A stretch of DNA of 64,000 bases. It comes from Pilasporangium apinafurcum. Its lineage: Eukaryota; Oomycota; Peronosporomycetes; Pythiales; Pythiaceae. Below are positions 1-10,468 of the stretch, piece after piece. A program made the position numbers and the translations under genes. Under the pieces are notes generated by a model. It had not been told where the DNA came from. It made no database searches and was given only the letters and a program-made list of their open reading frames with translations. Each line of letters begins with the position of its first letter. Position 1 is the stretch's first letter. Location: the NCBI GenBank assembly GCA_001600495.1, contig BCKE01000007.1, positions 287,730 to 351,729 on the forward strand, read 5' to 3'.

Positions 1-458
1 CGTCGACTATGTCTGCGATGATCTTCTTCCCGCTCTTCTGATCGTTTTTGGTCTCGCCTTAAACCATTCCCTCGTGTCTCTTCCCTTCTCTGGCTTTTTC
101 GGGTTCCATCTTCTGTCTCGTCATCACCAGCATCAGCGCCTGCGATATCCGCCATTGTCAGCTGCTCATCATCCGCAATCGCGTATTTCTTCTGCTTCTC
201 AGCCGCGTTAGCTACTTTTATGGTTGCATTTGGCTTCCGTGGTGCCATTGTATTCACAATACGGTACAAGTTCTCCGCCAATGCGGTTGGTAGTGGCAAG
301 TCTCCCTCTTTGATCGACGCTAAAAACGCTTTGCAACTGGTCGACTCGCGCACTATTTCGATGATAAACTCAGCGAGCGTCTTGTCACTCATACCTAAGT
401 GATTCTCCAGCTCCATGCAGACCTTGGAGATCAAACTCAGCTCCTGCAGCTTCTCCAT
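1..458 (-). CDS. DHX8: DHX8/Prp22-like spliceosomal DEAH helicase, N-terminal part (cut by window edge)
   Basis: Reading the minus strand from the ATG at 458 gives an open frame of 152 codons that runs off the left edge. It begins MEKLQELSLISKVCMELENH and continues with a helical block and LYRIVNTM, which matches the conserved N-terminal module of DHX8/Prp22, the helicase that releases spliced mRNA from the spliceosome. A charged Arg/Glu/Asp-rich linker follows, as in the family. The S1 domain and helicase core would lie outside the window. The frame stays open a little upstream of this ATG, so the start is the first Met rather than a proven one. It is divergently arranged with the zinc-finger gene at 838. 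Identification rests on remembered similarity and is fairly secure. Confidence 0.8.
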   Translation of the reverse strand, partial: MEKLQELSLISKVCMELENHLGMSDKTLAEFIIEIVRESTSCKAFLASIKEGDLPLPTALAENLYRIVNTMAPRKPNATIKVANAAEKQKKYAIADDEQLTMADIAGADAGDDETEDGTRKSQRREETRGNGLRRDQKRSEEREEDHRRHSR

Positions 459-837
459 CTCGTGCCAATCCTTCCTTTCGTCCGTCCAATTCCTTTCCTT
501 TGCTCCCACCACTTGTAACCTGAACCTGGAAACAAGAAAAAAACGAGCGTTCCACCCTGTTACCTATATATATATGTGTGACATATTGTAGAGCGATTTT
601 TCCACAAGATGTTTCACAATCTAATGTGGAATGTTTCATAATATTTTCTGGCTGCTATCAGCTTATAAAACCTCAACTTTGATTGATGATAGCGGCGATT
701 CACACTTACGGAAACAGATGTAGAACAGCGGCAAAGGCATATTGAATTTATATAGGAGCAAGAGAAGCAAGCACCACGAGAGAAAGAGCGTGCGTGTGAG
801 AGAGAAAGAGAAACCAAGCTAATAAAATACAGGAAAG
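459..837. promoter_or_regulatory. Shared upstream region between DHX8 and the zinc-finger gene
   Basis: This 379-base gap separates two divergent starts and should hold both promoters. It contains an AT-dinucleotide stretch near 563-580 and a GA-rich tract at about 778-812 just upstream of the plus-strand ATG, probably in the 5' leader. I see no convincing ORF or RNA gene. Confidence 0.4.
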
Positions 838-1903
838 ATGAACGTGGCACCTTATCACCAGCGGCAGCACGCGTTTGCGACAGATATGGACAACACTCAC
901 ATGCAGGAGGAGGATGTCGAGCACCAGCTTCAGGAAGAAAGCAGCGCAAGCAACGCAAATTCACCCTCATCTTCTACTTCCAAGGAGAAATGGCAGAAGC
1001 GTCATGTGTGTGACGTTTTGGACTGTGGAAAGAGCTTTGACTCGAAATGGGCTCTCATTCGGTAAGCGACCGCATGAAAACCAAATGAAGCGAAGAAGGA
1101 TGAAATTGCTAACGATGAATATGTTTTTTTGGTCGTTCGTAATGCGTGTGCATGCTCCCGATATCCATTTCTTTCATCCACCTATTCCAGTCATATTCGT
1201 GTACATACTGGTGAAAAGCCATTTCCGTGTACATTTCCAGATTGCGACAAATCCTTTGCGGAGAAATCGGCCATGACACGGTGCGTGAAGTTGGATCGAT
1301 TTCTGGTGAATGTCTCCGTCGATCGATAGGTTTTGATTTGGATATTGGTTGGATAGTCATCTACAAACACATTCGCGCGACAAGCCATTTAAATGCACTT
1401 ATGCTGGGTGTACGAAGAGTTTTAAAGGCAAGGACTACCTGGGTAGGTGCTTTAGATATGAACAGTCAGCTTAAGCTCACAATGAGCACGCCACTCTAAC
1501 CGATTCGTGTACGCTGAATTTGCTCCGCAGAATTCCATCTAAAGATCCATGCCGAAGGAAATCCATACGCCTGTGAACATCCGACCTGCTCCAAGACCTT
1601 TTGCAGTCCCAAGAGCCTAAAAAAACACATTCGGCTATGGCATAACCCTGGAGGCAAAAGCACTTCCATGTACGTCTTTTTATGTATTTTTTCCATAGAT
1701 TTGCGCCAGTCAATGTTTTTTGATGTCGTGTTTGGAATAATGTTGATAGGGAGCAGCAACTGCGCGAGCGGATTATCAAAATGGCGACACGAAACAAGGA
1801 GAAGACTCGCAAGTTTGAAGCTACTATTCGAAATCTAATGGACGAAAATGAGTCTTTAAAGCGACGCGTACTGGAACTGGAAGCGCTCGTGAAACGAACA
1901 TGA
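838..1903 (+). CDS. Four-finger C2H2 zinc-finger protein with C-terminal coiled coil
   Basis: Five exons (838-1061, 1191-1280, 1357-1442, 1531-1669, 1750-1903) join in frame to give 230 residues. After an acidic, Ser-rich start come four C2H2 fingers with TFIIIA-like C-x4-C spacing: Cys/His at 58/63/76/80, 88/93/106/110, 118/123/136/140 and 148/153/166/171. The linker after finger 1 is the classic HTGEKPF. The last exon encodes a Lys/Arg/Glu-rich helix ending in [20 protein letters not shown], a likely dimerising coiled coil. It is presumably a nuclear DNA- or RNA-binding regulator; I cannot name an orthologue. Introns 1-3 each fall inside a finger, just ahead of the zinc-binding histidines. 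All four introns have GT and AG ends and splice without a stop. Confidence 0.85.
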
Positions 1904-2259
1904 CTTGCCTACCACCAAACGCTCTCCTTGTATATATTGCTTTTATTATTCAGCCACGTTTTTGTAGCAGATCACCAGACAATCAGCAGAGGGAAACAAG
2001 AAATAAAGAGCGGAAGGAGCGACGGCCATCGTAACTATAGTAGTTGATGTTCTTCTTTTTTTGGTATGATGTGGGTTTTACCTTAATCGTTTAGGTAGCG
2101 TGCCATGTGTGGGAAATAGAATCATTATTGCAAAACGGCTGCAACATTCGTCTGATTTTGTGAATGCTTTTTGTCGGTGTGTGCTTTGTGATTTTCATAT
2201 TCAATAAACTAACTGAGTGAAACGAAGATCTCCTTGCTTTAGTGATCGCATTGCTTGGC
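1904..2259. other. Convergent 3' flanks of the zinc-finger gene and CCT8
   Basis: A tail-to-tail gap of 356 bases. It contains AATAAA-like words (for example near 2000 and 2200) that could serve as polyadenylation signals. No coding sequence or RNA gene was recognised here. Confidence 0.4.
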
Positions 2260-4063
2260 TTAGGTTCCTCGTGGCTTGGGTCCGCCTGCCGTCTTCGCCA
2301 TAATGATCTGATCCACACGAAGCACTGTGATGGCAGCGTCGGCACCCAGACGGATCGCCGATAGTTTTGTTTCTAAATGGTCCCAGATGCCCTTGTCCAA
2401 TGCATCATTGATCACATGCGACTTCTCCTCATTCTATTGACCCAAGAGCAACAAATTCAATCAATCAGATTAATCATTTTGTCACAAACAAACAAAAAAA
2501 TCAACAAGTCACGTACATCGACATCTACACCAGCGCTGACGTTACCTGCTGCGTGAGCAGCGTACAGGCTTGAAATCACCTCCGTGGCCATTTGCCCCGA
2601 GTTTTCAGCCAAGATGCGTGGCACCACCTCGAGTGCATCGCCGAACTTCTTAATGGCATACTGATCCAACCCGGGCGTAGCTTCTCCAAAGCTCTTGACC
2701 TGTCGTGACAATTCAATCTCAGTTGCTCCTGCTCCAGCGACAAAGCGACCGTCACGGCAGATCGCCTTCGCACAATTGACACCATCATCTGCAACATAAT
2801 ACGTTAAGAAACATAGTAAATATAGGCGGTTCAAAACCATAAAAACATTTTTGCTAACACATCAAACATACCAATGGCGCGTTCGATATCGTTCAAGACA
2901 TTGTCTGTGCTGGCACGCAAAACGATGGTCGAGATCTTGGCGTCCTCTTCGTCCTGCTTGAAAATGGTAACCTTTTTGCCACCGATTTCCTTCACCATGA
3001 CGCTATCACAGAAGCCCATCTCATCAGGAGTAGGAGCCCCAAGACGCACTAGCGCATTGGCGTTCACGGCACGACACAGACGACGCAATTCCCACTTGGA
3101 CGTGATTTTGATCGCCATCAAATGGTATTTCTCCAAAAAGTGCAGCGCCATTTCACTGATCGATCCGCCTGACACGACAACAGCGGCGCCACTTTCGGCG
3201 ATACCGCGAATGGCTTCTTCCAAGTGCTTTTCCTCGCCCTTGTTGTAGTTCATGAGCTCATCGGCGTCCTTGATCAGCACAGTGCTCTTGGCTTCAGTGG
3301 ATGAAATTTCAATACCGCAGCCAAACACTGCCACTTTAGCATTTAAAGCTTTCTTCACGCCACCTTCGGTATCACGTTGGATGACCATACCCTTGATCAC
3401 CGTCGAATCGTGCAGGTTCCCACCCATGATCTTTGCAACACGGATGTTGTCAACATTGATCGACGGCTTCTTTGGTGTTGAGGGCATGACGTTCAAGCAC
3501 GCTTCCGCCACAAGGTTCGCCAGCAGATCTTCATAGCCATATTGCTTCGCCGCGAGCGCAGTCTTGATGGCTTTGTGCAGCTGGTCATGATCACGCACAT
3601 TCTCGACCTTCACCGCCTGCAGAGATTCCAACACCTGAATGCACTTTTCGTACGCCTTTTGGTATCCTGTGACGATTTCACTCGCGTGTAATCCCATACG
3701 CAGCAGACTCGCCGCTTCCAAAAGCAGTTCTCCCGCAAGAGACACAACGAGGCAAGTTCCATCACCGTAATCGTTTTCCTGCATCTTGGCGGCCATCACG
3801 ACTATCCGCGCAGCTGGATGAATCACCTCCAGCTCCTTTACGATCGTCGCGGTGTCGCTCGTCACAAAGATCTTCTCGAGGTGATTGATCACAAGTTTAT
3901 TCATGCCGTTTGGTCCCAAAGAAGACCGTGTGATGGCCGCGAGTTGCTTCACGGCATCGATGTTTTTGGCGACGGCCTCGTCGACCCCCTCGAAGTGCTT
4001 ATGACCCTCTTTTAGCAGCGACGAAAGCCCGCCGGCCACGTTCAATCCCATTGACTTGGCCAT
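2260..4063 (-). CDS. CCT8: CCT/TRiC chaperonin subunit theta
   Basis: Three exons on the minus strand (4063-2872, 2788-2517, 2433-2260) give 545 residues, the usual CCT subunit length. The protein forms one position of the eight-membered cytosolic TRiC ring, which folds actin, tubulin and other substrates using ATP. Group II chaperonin signatures are visible: SLGPNGMNK near the start, the nucleotide-binding loop GDGTCLVVS, and GAGATEIELS plus AENSG in the C-terminal equatorial part. Theta identity comes from the apical and intermediate segments (ISTIVLRASTDNVLNDIER) and the tail DQIIMAKTAGGPKPRGT. Both introns are short and keep the frame. CCT6, another ring subunit, lies at 56.7 kb. Confidence 0.95.
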
Positions 4064-4375
4064 GTTTTCCCCTCTGTTCTGTATTATACGTTCCCTAGGT
4101 CACTTGTAGCTCCTCGATCTTCCACAATGGAAATCTTCGCCAACCACCACACGACAAGAGGCGCATCTTTTTTACCAATAGTTTACCTTTATTTCTGTAA
4201 ATATATTATTTTAACCAATAATATAGCGTTTAATTGTTTTCTGCAAAAATGATGCATGGAATTGATGCTGAAGGCGATGATGAGAGCGAAACAGACCAAG
4301 CAAGTATGATACAACCAACTTTCTTTTATATCTACATGCTGAATACGCTTAATTAACGAAATACTCACGGCGGTC
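4064..4375. promoter_or_regulatory. CCT8 upstream region
   Basis: This 312-base gap lies between the CCT8 start (minus) and the Gemin2 stop (minus). It is AT-rich and has CCAAT-type words on one strand or the other near 4176 and 4215. It should carry the CCT8 promoter and the Gemin2 terminator. No gene was seen. Confidence 0.35.
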
Positions 4376-5155
4376 TCAGTTGATTTCGTGTAACTGACCG
4401 AAGAAATCGCCTGTGACCGAGATCAACACGTTGAGTGCTTGCAATTGCGCGTCCATAGTTGCACCAACTTCTGTTCGACTTCGCAATTGCCAACATCGTC
4501 GTAGTAATTGACGGATCGTCGCTGCAACATTGGCGTGCACCGGTTTATCGAGTCGTGCTAATAATGCATAGATCCATACCGCGCGTGCACGTGAAAGCTG
4601 TTGTTCATTGTCCAGCCACTCGGTGTGATATTCTAACAGGCGGCGAGTCAGCACTTGATCGAATTGTAGCAACAACCGTAAGTGCGGTGGCGTTCCATTA
4701 GTACTTGAGCTGGCCGGTTTTCCAAAGAAGAACACTTGCCAACCATCTTCATCACTCATCCTTGGTACATCTGTACGCAACGCCTTCTGTGGTGGGCTGC
4801 CTTCACATAGAATATCCATCTCTGGCGGTCCAATCTCTTCCCAGCGCGTGATCAATTGCCGCAGCTCCGCAAAATCTGCAAGTAGATTGCGTTTCCACTC
4901 TTCAGAAGGAAGAAGTTTCGCATCAACCTGCTCAGCAAATGCAGGAATCGTTGGCATGTTGGCTGTCTGTTTCTCATCAAACTGGCGCGGGTCAATATCG
5001 GATACCACGACATCGGGGATGCCCTCAGCTTCGAGCCGAACGCGCCAAAGATACTCTTGTACATCAGCTGGTGGAATCCCCTGCAACATACGCTGTCGTA
5101 TTGCTGAGATATCCACGGCATCTTCACCATCCACGGGTAGCACCGTTGCCATCAT
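4376..5155 (-). CDS. GEMIN2: Gemin2/SIP1, SMN-complex subunit
   Basis: A single-exon minus-strand frame of 259 residues starting at tandem ATGs (5155 and 5152). Gemin2 holds the Sm-protein pentamer during assembly of spliceosomal snRNPs in the cytoplasm. Family hallmarks are present: EYLWRVRLEAEGIPDVVVSD near residue 40, the SDEDGWQVFFFGKP block in the middle, and a C-terminal helical domain with ARAVWIYALLARLDKPVHAN followed by IRQLLRRC and ALNVLISV. The frame stays open a few codons upstream through a GTG, but ATG is the reasonable start. The gene is head-to-head with the orphan at 5362, about 200 bases away. Confidence 0.88.
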   Translation of the reverse strand: MMATVLPVDGEDAVDISAIRQRMLQGIPPADVQEYLWRVRLEAEGIPDVVVSDIDPRQFDEKQTANMPTIPAFAEQVDAKLLPSEEWKRNLLADFAELRQLITRWEEIGPPEMDILCEGSPPQKALRTDVPRMSDEDGWQVFFFGKPASSSTNGTPPHLRLLLQFDQVLTRRLLEYHTEWLDNEQQLSRARAVWIYALLARLDKPVHANVAATIRQLLRRCWQLRSRTEVGATMDAQLQALNVLISVTGDFFGQLHEIN

Positions 5156-5361
5156 TTTGACCTGCACAGGATCGTCAATGCAAAAACTGGAGTACTCAGT
5201 TCGGGTTTATAAAAAATGGGTCGGGTATGTACCCATTTGATTTCTACACAGGTCATGTTGTATAAAAATATTTTGATGGTCGGGTTGGGTTCACTAAAGA
5301 CAAAACCCATGGGTTAGTTTGATTGGAGCTCTTCACGTGCCATTTATCGCAACCAAGAGCA
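5156..5361. promoter_or_regulatory. Bidirectional promoter with repeated TCGGGT words and an inverted repeat
   Basis: This 206-base spacer lies between divergent starts. It holds an 8-base inverted repeat, AAATGGGT at 5214-5221 and ACCCATTT at 5231-5238. The word TCGGGT occurs three times (near 5200, 5221 and 5280), and a further ACCCATGGGT palindrome sits near 5308. The concentration of one motif family between two starts suggests transcription-factor sites; this is inference. Confidence 0.4.
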
Positions 5362-6172
5362 ATGGCGCCTGCAGGACAGAATGCGGACCCATTGAGTGCG
5401 GTAAACCAATTGCAAAGTGTTGTTCATGCACTAGCGCCAGTGTTACGACCGCAGATTCTACCAAAGGGCACTGCGTACGGTATTGATTTGCTAATTGGAC
5501 TCTGCAAAACGGATGAACAGAAACAGACTTTGCACACGTTGATCCGTGAATCAAAGCCAGCAGCGAATGATGTAAATGAAGACGAAGACGTGAATGAAAT
5601 AGAAGCACAGATCGTCGGGAGCTTTGACATGAAGCAAGGCGTCTTTAATTTGGAGAAACTGCAATGGATGCCCGAAAACAGTGCCATCATTCATGAATTT
5701 GCACGGTTTATGGAGCTGCAACTCGACAGTCCGGAAGAGGTGACGCAGAAACTGACATTCGTTCGTAGATACAATCGGTGTGTATGAGCTGACTATCACT
5801 TTGATTTAAATTTGATAGGCGGCGGATATTATTACGCATTTTTTGGAAACCAATGGGCATGATCCAGAGAACACATCGATCGCGGAGCAATGCTTCAGTG
5901 CTGCATTTGCACTACAGACAATTTTAAGGTACGGCATTCGTGCTCATAGTATTTTACTCACTCCTCGGTATTCCCGCAATAATGGAAATTCATGTTTTAG
6001 GGCATTTCCACGGCCGCCTTTTGCAATCGAAGGCAAAATAATAGAAATTACAGCAGATTCAGATATCCAACAAGTCTTCGCGCCACTCTTCCTAACGAAA
6101 AAGTCCACTTCACGAAAAGCAGAGAGTAAAAAAGCCAAAGCACAGAAGTCGAAAAAACGGAAAAGCACGTGA
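5362..6172 (+). CDS. Conserved-looking orphan with basic C-terminal tail
   Basis: Three exons (5362-5781, 5819-5928, 6001-6172) join in frame to 233 residues. I do not recognise the family. The first 90 residues are mixed helical, with a short acidic patch (NEDEDVNEIE). The middle (FARFMELQLDSPEEVTQKLT) looks helical. The last 25 residues are a Lys/Ser/Arg tail (SRKAESKKAKAQKSKKRKS) that could be a nuclear or nucleolar localisation signal. The first intron is only 37 bases. An upstream in-frame TTG is not used because no ATG precedes 5362. It shares a promoter region with Gemin2. Codon-level openness over three spliced exons supports a real gene. Confidence 0.65.
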
Positions 6173-6381
6173 GCTGAGAACATGTATCAAGTTGAAGTAG
6201 TTTGCATATGTATATATACGCGAAGTATATGCTAGATACACTAGACTCAACATTCATTACCATGACATTTCACACTCTCTGGCTGGTAGCTTATCAAACA
6301 ACAATCTGAATAGCATAGAATCATGAAATATCATATCAGTCGATATTGGGGATTCACTTGGATTGGTAAAATAACTGACAT

Positions 6382-7812
6382 TCACGCAATGAAAACACCG
6401 TTGGCTCGCAGATGAACTTGCAAATGCATCGACACTTCTTCATGATGCGAAAGAAATGGAAAGTCGCCAGCATCCTTGATCATCGCCTGCAATGGTAAGC
6501 AAATTTTCCAGTAGTCCATTATGACACATAAAACTAAGGCTGGACATTAGTACTCACTTGTTTTGCATGCGGATAACGATCCAATATTTGCTGGCGCAGC
6601 TCACTTGGAAGACTTGTATCCTCATAACTCTGTAGTATACAACCAATATCGACGCATTAGGAGTAGTCACTTTTGCACATGAACAACCAACGTTGTGATC
6701 CTATCTATTCGTACGTCAATAAGAGTGATTTTTTCGTCTGGTAATGTCATCTTCCAGCTGTTAGGATCGCAGGACAAGCAGTTCAGAGTTAATCGCGAGG
6801 CGATCTCATGCTGCGAAAGGGTATTGAGCTGTCCAAGAAACCCAAGGTTATTAATACGCGCATCATTTACATGCATCGACATAGACTATCTATCTATCTA
6901 CGACTTACTTGATCCACCATATAGTCGATCGCGTCAACGCGAGCCTGAGATCGCTGTTTGCCCTTGGGGAAGCGATCCAGAATATATCTGTATCCTCATT
7001 AGTCACAAATTCCTTTAGTCTTCGTACAGGCTACTAGAAAAGTCATATAGCACGGACTTTTTTAAATAAAACTCCGGCATGTACGGTAGCCTGAGAGACA
7101 TAGAGAAGAATTTTCAGGAACAGGAGCGTATAACAGATGCAGCAGTCCAGCACTACGTACATTTTGATGCAGGGTGTGTTGACTCCATATATCCTGGTAT
7201 CGCAAAACCCTTGTGTCATGATCAGTGAAGCGATTCGGCGTGGATAAAGAGACGAATATCGCTTCGGTCACAAAAGAGTAAGCAAGCTTCTCACTTTCAC
7301 ACGATCTGTATCGACTGCATACCTGTGCCAAATACGCTCCAAGAGAGACACCATAGACATGGATCTGAATGCACACATGTCACAATGTCAAAATTATTAC
7401 TATGCACATGCATTTGATTGCATTGACGCCAAACCTCATTAAGATTTATTGCATTGAGAAAGCGATCAAAGCTGTGAATCCATTCTTCATGTGTCCATAC
7501 AACCGGATACTGGATCTATAGCAACCAATACATCAATTTCTTTCATTCGAAGCATTCGAAAACGCATACACAGTTCATATTTCGAACCGATAGCACTCGA
7601 TATCCTTTTGCAGCAAGTGTTTGTAGCTGCAAATGGAAACACTTGGCAGATCCACTCGTTCCAGGAAGACACACAAGCGGTGGGCAGCCTTTATTTTTCG
7701 CTGTTCGCTTGCCTGAGTCATAATATTCCCATGTATTTCCATCGTAAGTGGTGATGCGCTGGCGCGCGGTCGCCTGCAGGAACTCTCGCTCACTCGCGTC
7801 CAACCCTGTCAT
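6382..7812 (-). CDS. SPG21: Maspardin (SPG21-like alpha/beta hydrolase)
   Basis: Nine small exons on the minus strand (7812-7588, 7515-7435, 7364-7323, 7261-7161, 7090-7028, 6987-6909, 6828-6715, 6629-6558, 6486-6382) give 293 residues. Maspardin is a cytosolic and endosomal alpha/beta-hydrolase-fold protein whose human loss causes Mast syndrome; no enzymatic substrate is established. Family landmarks are clear: PPLVCLPGTSGSAKCFHLQL, the nucleophile-elbow strand IHVYGVSLGAYLAQ (GVSLG, serine present), YMPEFYLKKSVLYDFSS, AIDYMVDQ, EIASRLTLNCLS and DAGDFPFLSHHEEVSMHLQV. Frame-shifted readings of exons 4-6 were discarded because only this splicing restores family similarity. It is divergent from DDX31 across about 240 bases. 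Confidence 0.9.
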
Positions 7813-8050
7813 TTGATAGCCTCTGGGTACTGAGGATGCAAATCTTTAAAAGACACGATAACCTGTATTAGCAACTATGGTGCATATGCAATATGACAGG
7901 TAACATAGCTCTTTACTAACGCAACTTTGCCGACAATTTAGCTGCTGTTGGTGCAACTTTTTTGTATTGTGTTGCTATACAGTTGCTTGAAATATTGATG
8001 CACTTTTGGTTGGAAGCCAAGAAACATTGCCGAGTGCTGAGGCAGACACG
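7813..8050. promoter_or_regulatory. Divergent promoter region between SPG21 and DDX31
   Basis: A gap of 238 bases between two starts that must contain both transcription start sites. A minus-strand open frame crosses it and continues antisense into DDX31; I treat that as a shadow. No distinctive motif was identified. Confidence 0.3.
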
Positions 8051-10465
8051 ATGGCGGACGATGGGTTTTCGCTGAACATTTCGGCATCCAGTGGTGCGAG
8101 GAAGCCCGTGAAGAAGAAGAACACATTCCGCGCTAAGAAGAATGCCAAGCGTGCCAAAACAAAAGCCGTGAAGAATGGTGTTGGACACACAAACGGGCAG
8201 CATCCGCAGCACAAAGCACACAGTTCCGCTTCAAAACCAAGAGAAACGAACCAGAGAAACGATAAGTTGACACTAAAAAGCAATAATGCAAGCACAACAA
8301 TGGGTGATAAACGTAAAAGCGCATCTGCTGCTATTGTTACCGGCAGTCTCACGAAACGAAATGATAACACGGATAACGAAGAAGAGCCAATTGGTATGAC
8401 CACGCCAGACGAGATCGACGACGAAGATGAAGTGATAGCTGAAGAGCAAGCAGAGATGGACGATAGAGATGAGGGAAGTGACAGTGAGGATGTGGAAGAT
8501 GCATCAATTGCTGATGCAAATTCTGCTGTGGATAGAGAGATGGTTGATGTTAAGGAAACAGGCACAGAAATCTCCTCAACCACGGCAACGAAAGCATTCG
8601 GAACACGTCGTAATCCAAACAAAGACGCATACAAACCGGAAAACTACACACAAGTGCGCACCGAGATCACGAACGTGCTTGAGAAGCCGTTGGAATCCTC
8701 TGAGAGTGAAAAGATTTTCGCTGCACAGACATTTGAATCGATGGAATTGCATCCACGATTGGTGCAATCACTGCAAAAAGATACTTCGTCTGGCGGATTT
8801 GGCTTTGGGCGTCCCACAAATGTGCAGGTTAAGACCATTCCGATGGTACTTGCAGGTAACGATGTCTTGGTGAAAGGCGAAACCGGTTCGGGGAAAACGT
8901 TGGCGTATCTGTTGCCGATTGTGCAGAAATTACAGGCTCGAGAACCTCGTGTGAAACGTGAGGACGGCTGCATAGCGTTAATCCTAGCGCCTACCCGTGA
9001 ATTGTGCTTACAAATCCTGGACACAGCCAACAAACTCATCCAGTCGTTTGTGTTTTTGGTTCCTGGTGCGATCATTGGTGGCGAGAAGAAGAAAGCAGAA
9101 AAAGCACGACTTCGTAAGGGGATTTGTATCCTGATTGCGACTCCTGGCCGACTTGCTGATCACTTGGTGAATACGCAATCGTTCAATTACTCGTCGTTGC
9201 AATTTCTCGTCTTGGACGAAGCCGATCGACTACTCGATATGGGGTTTGAGAAACAAGTTACACAAATTCTCAGCATCATTGACAGCAAACAGCAATCTAA
9301 ACGACAGAACATTCTCGTGTCAGCCACAATCAACAAGGGCGTCCAGGAACTTGCCAAGATGAGTCTCTCCAATCCAGTGCTTATTGATGCCGACGATGGC
9401 AGTGAAAGTAAGGTGAACCAAAGCGCAGTTCAATCGACCACATCGTCTTCAGGACTAGCGCAAGAAACATTTTCAACGCCACATCAGTTGATGCAGCACT
9501 TTATGATCGTTCCAGCGAAGGCACGACTGTGCACACTGACGTGCTTCTTACGACAAGAACTGACGAACAAGGACAAATCTAAATGCAAGATTGTCGTGTT
9601 CCTGTCCACGTGTGACTCGGTGGATTTCCATTATGCACTCTTTCGGAAATGCGCCTGGCCCTCTGAGGGAAAAGGCAAAAAATCTAGCGATGCTGCCATT
9701 GTATCATCATTGTTTGGGAGTCAGGGCGCTGTGTTTCGACTGCATGGCAATATCGCACAACAGGAGCGAATGACAACTTTCAAGAATTTTTGTTCCGCTA
9801 CCAGTGGTGTGTTATTGTGCACCGACGTAGCAGCGCGTGGACTGAATTTGTCGACTGTGCAATGGATTGTGCAATACGATCCGCCGACCGAGACAAGAGA
9901 TTACGTGCATCGCGTTGGGCGAACAGCACGTAGTGGGAAGCAGGGCAGCTCTCTGTTATTCCTCATGCCATCTGAATCGGAGTACTTGGACTACCTGAAG
10001 AAACAAAACCTGACACTGAATGCGCTTAGTCTGGAGAAAACCATTACACGCGTGGCTAAACATGGTGGTTTTGCATCCTCGCGTAAAAAGTTGCTGCATG
10101 AGGTCATTCAAGGCGACCTACAATACCTCTACGAACAGACACTACTGGCTGATAAAGAGCTCTTTGAACTGGCATGCCAAGCATTCCATTCTTTTATACG
10201 AAGCTACGCAACCCATTCTTCCGATACACGCAAGATTTTCCACGTACGCAGCCTGCATTTTGGGCATGTTGCCAAGAGCTTTGCATTGCGTGAGCCTCCT
10301 GCATCCAACAAATTGCGAGACACAGGACGCAATGCCAAGAAAGGTACATTACAGAAACGCAAAGACCGCGAAGAAAAAGAGAAGTCGATTCAGGCCAAGA
10401 AAGTCAAGTTCGAGCGACAGGAAAAGCGACGATACGCACAACAGGTGTCAGAGTTTGCAGATTAG
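8051..10465 (+). CDS. DDX31: DEAD-box RNA helicase DDX31/Dbp7
   Basis: An uninterrupted frame of 804 residues, starting at the ATG 8051 (upstream in-frame codons lack an ATG). Dbp7/DDX31 acts in the nucleolus in 60S ribosome assembly. A long charged N-terminus rich in Lys/Arg and then Asp/Glu precedes the core. Motifs in order: the Q-like region PTNVQVKTIPMVL, motif I GETGSGKT (about residue 277), Ia APTRELCLQIL, the Dbp7-typical GGEKKKAEKARLRKG, TPGR, motif II LDEADRLLDMGFE (about 389), III SAT, then VVFLSTCDSV, RLHGN, DVAARGLNLS and motif VI HRVGRTARSG (about 620). The C-terminus is Lys/Arg/Glu-rich, as in other nucleolar helicases. Intronless, unlike most neighbours. Confidence 0.93.
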   Translation: MADDGFSLNISASSGARKPVKKKNTFRAKKNAKRAKTKAVKNGVGHTNGQHPQHKAHSSASKPRETNQRNDKLTLKSNNASTTMGDKRKSASAAIVTGSLTKRNDNTDNEEEPIGMTTPDEIDDEDEVIAEEQAEMDDRDEGSDSEDVEDASIADANSAVDREMVDVKETGTEISSTTATKAFGTRRNPNKDAYKPENYTQVRTEITNVLEKPLESSESEKIFAAQTFESMELHPRLVQSLQKDTSSGGFGFGRPTNVQVKTIPMVLAGNDVLVKGETGSGKTLAYLLPIVQKLQAREPRVKREDGCIALILAPTRELCLQILDTANKLIQSFVFLVPGAIIGGEKKKAEKARLRKGICILIATPGRLADHLVNTQSFNYSSLQFLVLDEADRLLDMGFEKQVTQILSIIDSKQQSKRQNILVSATINKGVQELAKMSLSNPVLIDADDGSESKVNQSAVQSTTSSSGLAQETFSTPHQLMQHFMIVPAKARLCTLTCFLRQELTNKDKSKCKIVVFLSTCDSVDFHYALFRKCAWPSEGKGKKSSDAAIVSSLFGSQGAVFRLHGNIAQQERMTTFKNFCSATSGVLLCTDVAARGLNLSTVQWIVQYDPPTETRDYVHRVGRTARSGKQGSSLLFLMPSESEYLDYLKKQNLTLNALSLEKTITRVAKHGGFASSRKKLLHEVIQGDLQYLYEQTLLADKELFELACQAFHSFIRSYATHSSDTRKIFHVRSLHFGHVAKSFALREPPASNKLRDTGRNAKKGTLQKRKDREEKEKSIQAKKVKFERQEKRRYAQQVSEFAD

Positions 10466-10468
10466 AGG

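Noticed and set aside
7062-7376. Long minus frame through SPG21 introns (LSTPNRFTDHDTRVL)
   Set aside because: It reads across introns in the wrong frame; shifting by one after the acceptor at 7262 restores maspardin similarity.
7975-8634. Minus-strand frame of 219 codons, Ser/Val-rich
   Set aside because: It lies antisense to the DDX31 N-terminal coding region, whose frame is clearly the real one; low-complexity coding sequence often leaves the opposite strand open.
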